From NCBI GenBank assembly GCA_947494715.1, contig CANLWG010000008.1, positions 1 through 64,000 of the forward strand: a stretch of 64,000 nt of DNA. Reading direction: 5' to 3'. This DNA is from an uncultured Flavobacteriaceae bacterium. GTDB lineage: Bacteria > Bacteroidota > Bacteroidia > Flavobacteriales > Flavobacteriaceae. Of this stretch, positions 17,738-24,362 are shown one piece after another (the first letter of the stretch is position 1; each line of letters opens with the position of its first letter). A program made the translations under genes and the position numbers. The notes below the pieces were generated by a model that saw only the letters and a program-made list of their open reading frames with translations, searched no databases and was not told the origin of the DNA.

Positions 17738-18433
17738 CTAGAATTGAAAGAAGTAGAATATGGGAGAACCCTTATTAAAAAGTTTGGAATGTAAAAGTTT
17801 GAGTTCTGTAACCTTGGAAACAAAATAATTGGTACTTCGCCCTTTTATTGCAGATTGGATACTACTGCATAATCGTGCGTTTCGTATCCTATGCAGAACT
17901 AGGTTTTCCAAAGCGGATAGGTAATTAATGTCCCACAGCTTTTCGAGTGAATGACATTCAATCCTTCTTGTTCTTAAACCTTCAAAGAATTCTTCAAAAA
18001 TTTTGTTAGTATTCCACGAAAGTTTTAAGAATGCCCTATGTTCGAAATCTTTTTTCGAAAGTCCCATCAAATAAAACCCACCATCATAAGTCGGTCCAAG
18101 AACCGCCTCACCATTCTCTAATATTGTTTTCGCTTGATGGATATGGTTTACCTGCAAGTGAGGACAATCATTACCGACAGCAATCAAGCCATCATAGCCT
18201 TCATCAAAAACGCTTTGTATTGCATTTGAAAATCGTGTACCAAAGTCATCTCCTATTTGTTTTGTTTCATCGAAATGGAAAACAGGCAGGTCACTTTGTA
18301 CAGCGATATCCTTGGTATGTTTATTTAGGGATTTAGCTAGAGTGCCCTGAATTAAAAAAGGCTTACGTTTTACTTCTTCTTCATCAGAAAGAGCAAAAAC
18401 TAAAAGTGCAATTTTTTTATAGGGAGTATTGAT
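17738..18433 (-). CDS. DUF2064 glycosyltransferase-like protein, start codon apparently lost
   Basis: A continuous frame of 231 codons matches the TIGR04282/DUF2064 family (GT-A-like, about 200-230 residues): KKIALLVFALSDEEEVKRKP at the N terminus, then IAVGNDCPHL (18187-18158) and LGPTYDGGFYLMGL. The first codon that fits the family N terminus is ATC at 18433-18431 (followed by NTPYKKIA). No ATG, GTG, TTG or CTG lies in frame between it and the upstream stop. The first in-frame NTG is a TTG at 18187, inside the fold. Either an ATG changed to ATC and the gene is dying, or a rare start is used. It lies 113 bases before the TonB receptor gene on the same strand. Confidence 0.75.
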   Translation of the reverse strand: MNTPYKKIALLVFALSDEEEVKRKPFLIQGTLAKSLNKHTKDIAVQSDLPVFHFDETKQIGDDFGTRFSNAIQSVFDEGYDGLIAVGNDCPHLQVNHIHQAKTILENGEAVLGPTYDGGFYLMGLSKKDFEHRAFLKLSWNTNKIFEEFFEGLRTRRIECHSLEKLWDINYLSALENLVLHRIRNARLCSSIQSAIKGRSTNYFVSKVTELKLLHSKLFNKGSPIFYFFQF

Positions 18434-18566
18434 TAGATATTGATTTGAAGGTTTTAATAATGTTATAAGTCGCTAAGAATTTGGTAACATTACAAGCTTT
18501 CTACAAAATTATTTCAAAAAAATTATGGAGCACATATCCAAGCATTGGGGTACTCCCTATTCCCAG

Positions 18567-18785
18567 AAATGATTCTGGACTGTCCCAAATTTGAGGTATT
18601 CCAAACCATGTTGATTATGAAAGAACGTATCAATTTACAGAAGGTGTTTACATTTACCTGTTGTCTATTCGTGGTAGTGGTGCTCTTGGTATAAAGAAGA
18701 CGATGGTTTATAATGGGTTTTAGGAAATAAATCCGGTCCAATTACCCCTGTGCTTTTAAAGCAAGCCATACTCCGGTAACAAATA
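18567..18785 (+). repeat. 219-bp dispersed repeat, copy B
   Basis: Second copy of the element at 14201-14419, same orientation and same length. Its small open frame (ATG at 18617) is shifted by a one-base deletion near 18690 and stops at 18694 after 25 codons. Copy B is followed at once by the regulator remnant, whereas copy A lies 174 bases after the intact regulator gene, so the order of the two parts is swapped. Confidence 0.85.
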
Positions 18786-18835
18786 AATAAAGTGCGTAAT
18801 TATTGCTGACAAGCCTTTGGTCATGTCTTCTTAAG
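18786..18835 (+). pseudogene. Remnant of a LytTR response-regulator gene (5' end)
   Basis: The 15 bases AGTGCGTAATTATTG and the following GCCTTTGG and ATGTCTT blocks match the first 45 bases of the response-regulator gene at 13319, allowing small gaps. The start codon is changed to AAA. Only the beginning of the gene is recognisable. It is best explained as a leftover from a duplicated LytS/LytR locus. Confidence 0.5.
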
Positions 18836-18857
18836 TCTGGCAGGGAGGCTACCTTGT

Positions 18858-19319
18858 TTAACCTTTTCCCTGAATGTAAAGCAATGTAGTACCCCAAATA
18901 ATGGCGCAGGACAAAAAAACACCCAACGCATTGGCAAAAAATGCCTTCCGTCTTTGTATTTGAAACAAATAAGATGCTATACTGCCCGCATACGCCCCCG
19001 TACCGGGAATGGGTAACATGACAAATAATACGAGACCCCAAAAACCGTATTTCCTGATTTTTTCCCCTGAGCCTATCTTTGCCCTTCTGGCGACGAAGAT
19101 TGCTGATTTCTTATAAAATCTCCATTGTAGTAAATAACGGTGTAAATTTTCCAAAAAAAACAGCATCATGGGAAAGACAAGAAGATTGGCCGCAAAACAG
19201 ACCACGAATACCAAATAACTATTCAACCCACTGTACAAACCATAGGGGATGCCTATTTTGGCTTCACCAAATGGAGAAAGACTCCACAAAAACGATATGA
19301 TTATATCCAATACGGGCAT
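18858..19319 (-). CDS. Small multi-drug export family membrane protein (SMEX-type)
   Basis: 153 residues with four to five hydrophobic segments. It matches the Sm_multidrug_ex family in layout: FLWSLSPFGEAKIGIPYGLY near the N terminus (the family's E-x-R/K-x-A/G-IP pattern), RRAKIGSGEKIRKYGFWGL, then FVMLPIPGTGAYAGSIASY. The family name is historical; the transported substrate is unknown. An inner-membrane protein, transcribed alone, with the repeat copy B downstream. Confidence 0.85.
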   Translation of the reverse strand: MPVLDIIISFLWSLSPFGEAKIGIPYGLYSGLNSYLVFVVCFAANLLVFPMMLFFLENLHRYLLQWRFYKKSAIFVARRAKIGSGEKIRKYGFWGLVLFVMLPIPGTGAYAGSIASYLFQIQRRKAFFANALGVFLSCAIIWGTTLLYIQGKG

Positions 19320-19670
19320 AGCAACAGTTAAACCACTAAACTACACATGCCAGGATGAATTGGAGAGACACAAGTCATAAATGTTCCTTAAAAATGTTTG
19401 TCAGCCGTGTTAATCTTAATTAAGGACCAGTCTGGATTCAAATTTCTTTTAGTGACCATGGCAGGGGGCCAGATGGCAACCAATGGTGTAGTGGACTCTA
19501 GGTAGTGAGGGATCAGGTGGTGCGTTAGTAATCCTGAATGAGTTCCCTTTTATAGGATTTTTAGTAGTTTTTAATGTATATATTCGTTTTTGACCGGAAA
19601 CTTCCAATATTTTACAAATCACTACCTTGCTGGAATGACCATTTCCTCTTTATCGGCGGATCTGTTCATA
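19320..19670. other. Intergenic region, nothing recognised
   Basis: 351 bases upstream of the SMEX-type gene. No open frame of useful length, RNA gene, hairpin terminator or repeat was seen. Confidence 0.5.
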
Positions 19671-19856
19671 CTAAAGCTCCAGGAAGTCCTTTAGTTTTTC
19701 ATCCTCCATTTTGACCCTACTATTTTGTAGTGCCTCTCGCAAATCTTGTCTTGCCCATTGCATTTGTTGAATGGAAATCTGGAGATTGATATTGGCCTCG
19801 TGTAGTTCGGCCCTTGATGAATCCAATTTCTGTCTAGCTTCCTTAAAATGTTCCAT
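19671..19856 (-). CDS. Small coiled-coil protein, hypothetical
   Basis: 61 residues, highly charged, beginning MEHFKEARQKLDSSRAELHE; heptad-like spacing of Leu/Ile/Ala suggests one long helix or coiled coil. No family recognised. Codon use is plausible for this genome but the length is short, and no clear promoter or Shine-Dalgarno is seen. It may be a remnant of a longer protein. Confidence 0.4.
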   Translation of the reverse strand: MEHFKEARQKLDSSRAELHEANINLQISIQQMQWARQDLREALQNSRVKMEDEKLKDFLEL

Positions 19857-20287
19857 GATTGAAATGTACGAAAAAACAAGTATTGTGACAGTGGATTCCT
19901 AAATTTTTCGATGAAACCACTATCAACTCTTTGTTAAATTTCAATATTAAGATATAATACTACTTTGTATGTAGTAAAATACTTAATAAATTTATTGTTT
20001 CTAGTGCACCTCATTGATGTAATTTGTGATTAGTGTCGAATCGAGGGTCGGAAAGAATTCTGATTATCAATAGATTACAAAATGAGTGGTTAACTGCCTT
20101 ACCGTTCATGAATCCTGTTGATTTTCAAGGATGGCAAACCCGATCCTTGGTTCGCGCAAATGATTGAACTACTTGTATTCGATGTTAAAACCAGTGATTG
20201 AAAGGGGAGGTTTGAGATTGATTATAGTACAAATACGTTACAAAAAAATGCAACTATCTATTTATTACATAATTACAGTCGTTAAAA
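19857..20287. other. Intergenic region with one inverted repeat
   Basis: 431 bases without a gene. The only notable element is the perfect inverted repeat TACTAC-N7-GTAGTA at 19958-19976 in AT-rich sequence, which could be an operator without an obvious gene beside it. Confidence 0.45.
19958..19976. promoter_or_regulatory. Inverted repeat TACTAC-N7-GTAGTA
   Basis: Perfect 6-bp arms around 7 bases, in AT-rich surroundings 100 bases upstream of the small coiled-coil gene. It is similar in shape to the operators of small dimeric helix-turn-helix repressors. No regulator gene is adjacent. Confidence 0.3.
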
Positions 20288-20353
20288 GTGACCGCGCATG
20301 GATTTTCTGGTACACATCCTGCAAAGCTCCGCTTTAAAAACAGTTCAAACAAA

Positions 20354-20386
20354 AAAACGCTCAAGCAAGCTTGGCGTTTTTTCTTT
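20354..20386 (-). terminator. Hairpin after the third tRNA-tail copy
   Basis: Stem AACGC with CAAG/CTTG inner pairs and flanking A- and T-runs (AAAAAAACGC ... GCGTTTTTTC). It works as a rho-independent terminator in either direction. Confidence 0.65.
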
Positions 20387-20525
20387 TCAAACTATTTATT
20401 CGTGACCGCAACAGGATTGGATATCCTTTGCATTCCCATGTGAAAATAGAAAGCCTATCGCTATCGCGCTATTTTTTTGTTGTCCTCCAAGCTTGGTAAA
20501 CTATAGCCTCCCATTTTTTTGGAAA

Positions 20526-20553
20526 ACAAAAAATCCATCACACAGTGATGGAC
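20526..20553 (-). terminator. Hairpin after the second tRNA-tail copy
   Basis: Perfect 7-bp stem CCATCAC/GTGATGG with a 3-base loop; on the minus strand it is followed by TTTTTTG, a terminator signature. Confidence 0.65.
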
Positions 20554-20694
20554 TTTCTGCTTTAAGTGACCGCGACAGGATTTGCTGTGCATATCCTTTT
20601 AATCCCCTCCTGAAAATGCAGGCTTGCATCGCTATCGCGCTGCGGTTTTGAAATTTCTTTCTGCTTACAAAAGCTCCAGGCTTTTGACACTTCC

Positions 20695-20727
20695 AGAAAA
20701 ACAAAACCCTGCATTTTCATACAGGGC
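20695..20727 (-). terminator. Terminator of tRNA-Arg
   Basis: Stem CCCTG/CAGGG with a loop of about 10 bases; on the minus strand it is followed by TTTTGTTTTT. It lies 13 bases beyond the tRNA 3' end. Confidence 0.7.
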
Positions 20728-20739
20728 CTACGCTTTAAG

Positions 20740-20813
20740 TGACCGCGACAGGATTCAAACCTGTAACCTTCTGAGCCGTAATCAGATGCGCTATTCAGTT
20801 GCGCCACGCGGCC
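20740..20813 (-). tRNA. tRNA-Arg (anticodon ACG)
   Basis: On the minus strand the sequence folds as a standard tRNA: acceptor GGCCGCG paired with CGCGGTC, D-arm GCGC...GCGC, anticodon stem TCTGA/TCAGA with loop TTACGGC (anticodon ACG, decoding CGN), and T-arm ACAGG-TTTGAAT-CCTGT. The discriminator base is A, and CCA is not encoded. Its 3' end is repeated three more times downstream. Confidence 0.95.
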
Positions 20814-20873
20814 TTTTCAGGGCTGCAAATATATTTCTTTTTAAATTTAAGGCAAAATTACAACCATCAAAAT

Positions 20874-21383
20874 ATGGATCTAAAAACCTTTATACGCGAT
20901 ATACCCGATTTTCCTTCCCAAGGAGTTCTTTTTAAGGACATTACCCCACTTTTAAAAAGTCCTAAAGCACTTAGGGCTACAACAGAAAGATTGGTGCAAA
21001 TGGTAAGTGGGGAAGTAGATATTGTAGTGGGTATGGAAAGCCGGGGATTTTTCTTCGCGCCAATTATGGCTTCCATATTAAACGCCGGTTTTGTTCCCGT
21101 ACGTAAATCAGGGAAACTTCCAGGAAAGGTAGTCGAGGAAACCTATGCTTTGGAATATGGGCAGGATACCCTGGAAATTCTTGAGGACAGCATTTTCAAG
21201 GGAGATAGGGTTTTGATACATGATGATGTCTTGGCCACTGGCGGCACCGCCAAAGCTACTTGTGCCTTGGTGGAACGCTTGGGTGGAAAAGTTGTACAGT
21301 GTAATTTTCTTATTGAATTGGAATTTTTAAAAGGAAGGGGGCAATTGAACGGTTTTGATGTAAAATCGCTAATGTGCTATTGA
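20874..21383 (+). CDS. apt: Adenine phosphoribosyltransferase
   Basis: 169 residues from the ATG at 20874; the longer frame from 20799 would overlap the tRNA. Converts adenine and PRPP to AMP (purine salvage, cytoplasm). Seen: IRDIPDFPSQGVLFKDITP at the N terminus, VVGMESRGFFFAPIMA, and the PRPP-binding loop VLIHDDVLATGGTAKAT. Length is typical. Its stop overlaps by 7 bases the 3' end of a convergent small gene. Confidence 0.96.
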   Translation: MDLKTFIRDIPDFPSQGVLFKDITPLLKSPKALRATTERLVQMVSGEVDIVVGMESRGFFFAPIMASILNAGFVPVRKSGKLPGKVVEETYALEYGQDTLEILEDSIFKGDRVLIHDDVLATGGTAKATCALVERLGGKVVQCNFLIELEFLKGRGQLNGFDVKSLMCY

Positions 21384-21550
21384 TCCAACGCATTGGTGGT
21401 AACATAGTAACGCCATCCAATGATGACCAACTGTAGTTTGGAAGCCTTGGATAAATCCAATCCTTTCTTGGAGTAACTAGGCAGTAACGCCTTATTGATT
21501 TTGGCCAAGAGCTTAAAAAAAGCCTTCTTCAAGATGTTCGGTTTTCTCAA
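21377..21550 (-). CDS. Small conserved flavobacterial protein (57 residues)
   Basis: Starts at a TTG at 21550 (or a second TTG at 21532) and ends with TAG inside the apt stop region. The product is basic: KKAFFKLLAKINKALLPSYS, then LQLVIIGWRYYVTTNALDQ. I recognise this pattern from short Flavobacteriia proteins that are often labelled SsrA-binding protein without good reason (they are far too short for SmpB). Function unknown. It shares its strand with the SPFH gene upstream but is separated from it by a terminator hairpin. Confidence 0.75.
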   Translation of the reverse strand: MRKPNILKKAFFKLLAKINKALLPSYSKKGLDLSKASKLQLVIIGWRYYVTTNALDQ

Positions 21551-21561
21551 AAATACAAAAT

Positions 21562-21590
21562 AAAAACTCGGCCCTAGACCGAGTTTTTTT
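21562..21590 (-). terminator. Terminator after the SPFH gene
   Basis: Stem ACTCGG/CCGAGT with a 7-base loop, A-run on one side and T-run on the other, just beyond the stop of the SPFH gene (minus strand). Confidence 0.8.
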
Positions 21591-21600
21591 TGGTGAGATA

Positions 21601-22938
21601 CTATTTTGAGTTACTTTCCATCATCTTCTTGGCCAATTCGGCACCTATCAGGGATTGTAGTAAATTGGCATCCGTTTTCTGGGAATCTCCACCACCTTCA
21701 ATAAAGATTTCGGGTAGATTAAGTTCCTTGAGCTCCCGGGCCACCCCTACTGAGGTCTTGTATTGCCATTCGGCCCTTTCCTGGGGAGTAAGTCCGGCAT
21801 TCACCAATTTGGCATTTTGATAAGCCTCTGCGTCCGCTGCCACCTTTTTACTCTGCGCCTTGAATTTTTCCACCTCAAACTGTTTCTTCTCTTTTACAAG
21901 GTTAAATTCCGCAACCTTGGCCTCGGTTTCCGCGGCTATGGTCTTTTGGATCTGTTCCTTCTCCAAACGAGCCCGTTCCGCTGCTTTTTCAGCCTCTCCC
22001 CGTGCTTTTTCCTTTTGTGCACGATAGAACTCGCGCTCTGCCTGCTGCTTTTCCAATTGGGTCTGGGCCACCTCTTCTTTTTGCAATTGGAGGCGCTTGT
22101 CAAAGGTTTCCTCCCAATCAATTTCCGTAACAACGGCCTGGACCACTGTGAGACCATAGGCTTTTAAGGAATTGCCGTGTTCACGAACAGGCTCTCCATC
22201 TATTCTTTTTATCCGAAAACGCTTTTGCTTGGATTCTTTGTTTACAACAGTCCGTACAGTTGTACCGTCTCCAATGATTTCTCTTTGCTCACTTTCCATA
22301 TACTCTTCTAGGACGTACATACCGTTTTCCAATTGGTCCTTAAAGTACCGATCAAAATCCGAGGCTTGTCCGGAAATATAATCCTGGGCATCCATAAGTT
22401 TACAGGTATTCTTTATGGATTGGTCAATATTGGGAATAATCCGGGACCGTATCAAATTTTGTTCGGTCTTATTACGGTCGGCAACCGATAAGAACTGGGC
22501 TTCGCCTTCGGTATTTATACTAATGACCACAGAGGTTGCGATTCTTGCTTTTACGGCATCGCTAAAAGCCCAATATTTAGCTGTATCTACATTGGCGTAT
22601 TCACTTTGTTCGCCCAATTCACCAATGGTATTGGGTATTACATATTTAATAGGCAGTTCAAATTGGATGGGAATCAGTCTTCCCCACATCTTGGTGTGGA
22701 TGCCCTGACGGAACACCGCTTTTTGTCCGCCCCATGGATATTGAACCGCATATGCAGTACCAGGCTCGGCATAAAATAGTGTTCCCGTGACAATGCTCAA
22801 TACGACGCCCAGGAGTATAATCTGTAAGCTTTTACGTTGGGTAAACCACCCAAGCAATCTATGATTTTTGAATATTGGTTTTGCCAACAAAGTGACAATT
22901 CCAATACTAATGATGAGTATTCCAAATAAGGTTAACAT
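21601..22938 (-). CDS. SPFH/Band 7 domain membrane protein
   Basis: 445 residues. Two hydrophobic segments at the N terminus (about 1-18 and 39-56), an SPFH domain (about 55-260, with YAEPGTAYAVQYPWGGQKAV and IPIQFELPIKYVIPN), then a long Ala/Glu/Lys/Gln-rich coiled coil (about 260-380) as in flotillins and prohibitins. Such proteins form membrane-bound ring or cage assemblies that organise membrane microdomains or proteases. No NfeD gene is adjacent. Specific role unknown. Confidence 0.88.
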   Translation of the reverse strand: MLTLFGILIISIGIVTLLAKPIFKNHRLLGWFTQRKSLQIILLGVVLSIVTGTLFYAEPGTAYAVQYPWGGQKAVFRQGIHTKMWGRLIPIQFELPIKYVIPNTIGELGEQSEYANVDTAKYWAFSDAVKARIATSVVISINTEGEAQFLSVADRNKTEQNLIRSRIIPNIDQSIKNTCKLMDAQDYISGQASDFDRYFKDQLENGMYVLEEYMESEQREIIGDGTTVRTVVNKESKQKRFRIKRIDGEPVREHGNSLKAYGLTVVQAVVTEIDWEETFDKRLQLQKEEVAQTQLEKQQAEREFYRAQKEKARGEAEKAAERARLEKEQIQKTIAAETEAKVAEFNLVKEKKQFEVEKFKAQSKKVAADAEAYQNAKLVNAGLTPQERAEWQYKTSVGVARELKELNLPEIFIEGGGDSQKTDANLLQSLIGAELAKKMMESNSK

Positions 22939-22949
22939 GATATATAGTT

Positions 22950-23012
22950 TTATAGGTTAGACAATAAGGACAGTAACAAAAGGCAAATGATGATTTTTAT
23001 GATGGTAATCAT
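22950..23012 (-). CDS. Possible 20-residue hydrophobic leader peptide
   Basis: An ATG at 23012 opens a 20-codon frame (MITIIKIIICLL, then LLSLLSNL) ending 11 bases before the SPFH start. Entirely hydrophobic apart from one Lys. It could be a small membrane peptide or a translated leader coupled to the SPFH gene, or a chance frame; no Shine-Dalgarno is seen. Confidence 0.3.
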   Translation of the reverse strand: MITIIKIIICLLLLSLLSNL

Positions 23013-23385
23013 TGTTTTAAATTTTAAAAAGGTTAGGAAAAGGATATGAATAATCGATTATCCATTTAATATATATAATAAAAATCTATACTTCCTAACG
23101 ATTTAATGGAAAACAATACAATTGAATATACTTTTGTAAGTAAAAAAATGAGATATATTTCAATTTTTTTAAAAATCTCTTACCGTGTATTTTGAATTGT
23201 AAGTGTAGAAGGTCTGGATGTTACACTTTATAACAATTGAAGGGCCATTTTAGACACTTTTTTTAAAACCAAGGGCCTTTTCATCCAAAAAAAGAGCATT
23301 TTTTGCCATTTTGATTTTTTGATTACCATAGAGAATTATCAAATCATAGGAGTTTAGCTCGCATAACAAATCAAAATCTTAAGGG
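23013..23385. other. AT-rich intergenic region between divergent genes
   Basis: About 370 bases of very AT-rich DNA between the SPFH gene (minus) and the exchanger gene (plus). It presumably holds both promoters. Apart from the -7 box at 23386 no convincing element was seen. Confidence 0.45.
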
Positions 23386-23393
23386 TATATTTG
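23386..23393 (+). promoter_or_regulatory. Candidate -7 promoter element (TATATTTG)
   Basis: An exact match to the Bacteroidota sigma-ABfr -7 consensus TAnnTTTG, 16 bases before the ATG at 23409. It overlaps the alternative TTG start at 23391, favouring the ATG as the true start. Confidence 0.5.
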
Positions 23394-23408
23394 TTTCAAA
23401 CAACGGTC

Positions 23409-24347
23409 ATGCAGAATGCATTTTACATTATAGTTGGGCTTGTACTATTAGTCCTAGGAGGCCATTGGTTGTTAAAGTCGGCTGTAGCACTTTCCCTTCG
23501 TTTACATATTTCAAGAATCATAATTGGGATGACCGTAGTTTCCTTTGCCACATCCGCTCCTGAACTAATAGTGAGCGTTAATGCTGCATTGAACGGGTTC
23601 CCAGATCTGGCTTTGGGCAACGTTATAGGATCTAATATTGCGAATTTGGGCCTGGTATTGGCCATTATCATTATTATAGGGAGCATAGACGTACGGAAGA
23701 GCTTTTATGTTACGGACTGGCCTGTAATGATGGTATCCTCCCTCTTGTTTTTTGCATTTATTTATTTTGACGGAGAATTGCAGCGGTATGAAGGTGGTAC
23801 TATGTTCCTTATTCTATTTCTATTCTTGGTCTACCTTTTACGTTATCAAAAACCTGCCGTGATGGAGGGGGTGACCAAAAATGTGTCGCCGTTACCATTA
23901 TATAAAGCTGTACTGTTATTGGGTATTGGTGGAGGTGCACTTTGGGGAGGTTCGGAAATATTGGTAAAGGGTGCTGTAGGTTTGGCTTCCTTTTACGGCG
24001 TTAGTGACCGTATCATTGGGATTACCGTAGTATCCGTTGGAACCAGTATTCCGGAATTGGCCGCATCCATTATTGCCATAATCCAAAAGGAAAAGGCCAT
24101 TTCCGTAGGCAATCTTATAGGATCCAATATCTTTAATCTTCTGGCCGTTCTGGGGATTACCGCCATGATTAAGCCGATTCGGGTTGTGGATCAAGGATTG
24201 TTGGAAAACGATATCTTTTGGATGTTGGGTATTTCTTTTTTGATATTGCCTTTGGTCTTTTTGCCCAAAGGGCTGCGTTTGGGTTGGCGGGATGGTATAG
24301 TTCTTGTGGGAATTTATACCACATTTATCTATTTTACGGTAACCTAA
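23409..24347 (+). CDS. Calcium/sodium antiporter (CaCA family)
   Basis: 312 residues, about ten membrane segments in two homologous halves. The two alpha-repeats are clear: TVVSFATSAPELIVSVNAAL with GNVIGSNIANLGLVLA, and TVVSVGTSIPELAASIIAI with GNLIGSNIFNLLAVLGI. The acidic Glu in each (S-A-P-E, S-I-P-E) is the ion-binding residue known from the family. It exchanges Ca2+ for Na+ (or H+/K+) at the inner membrane, like E. coli YrbG. Start at ATG 23409 because a promoter-like box covers the upstream TTG. Confidence 0.93.
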   Translation: MQNAFYIIVGLVLLVLGGHWLLKSAVALSLRLHISRIIIGMTVVSFATSAPELIVSVNAALNGFPDLALGNVIGSNIANLGLVLAIIIIIGSIDVRKSFYVTDWPVMMVSSLLFFAFIYFDGELQRYEGGTMFLILFLFLVYLLRYQKPAVMEGVTKNVSPLPLYKAVLLLGIGGGALWGGSEILVKGAVGLASFYGVSDRIIGITVVSVGTSIPELAASIIAIIQKEKAISVGNLIGSNIFNLLAVLGITAMIKPIRVVDQGLLENDIFWMLGISFLILPLVFLPKGLRLGWRDGIVLVGIYTTFIYFTVT

Positions 24348-24362
24348 AAACTCTAATTTTTG

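Larger units (their letters stand above)
18434..18857. other. Intergenic region with repeat copy B and a regulator remnant
   Basis: 424 bases with no intact gene. It contains copy B of the 219-bp repeat (18567-18785) directly followed by a fragment similar to the start of the LytTR response-regulator gene (18786-18835). The rest shows nothing recognisable. Confidence 0.6.
20288..20755 (-). repeat. Array of partial tRNA-Arg 3'-end copies
   Basis: The acceptor/T-arm end of tRNA-Arg recurs downstream of the tRNA, on the same strand. GTGACCGCGACAGGATT (plus-strand reading) starts at 20739 (the real tRNA) and 20566; a copy with one change starts at 20402 and a diverged copy at 20288. The 24 bases 20732-20755 are identical to 20559-20582. 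The start-to-start spacings are 173, 164 and 114. The spacers are also related: each of the first two has a GCTATCGCGCT block (about 20460-20470 and 20632-20642), and each tail copy is followed on the minus strand by a hairpin with a T-run. Confidence 0.85.

Noticed and set aside
19691-19879. A 62-codon frame overlapping the small coiled-coil gene in another frame
   Set aside because: No protein-like features and overlaps the better coiled-coil frame.
20288-20755. Repeat array read as a CRISPR
   Set aside because: Repeats are few, unequal in spacing, part of a tRNA sequence, and no cas genes are present.
20501-20807. Two minus-strand open frames (67 and 81 codons) over the tRNA tails
   Set aside because: They overlap tRNA-Arg and its repeated 3' ends; such frames are known artefacts near tRNA genes.
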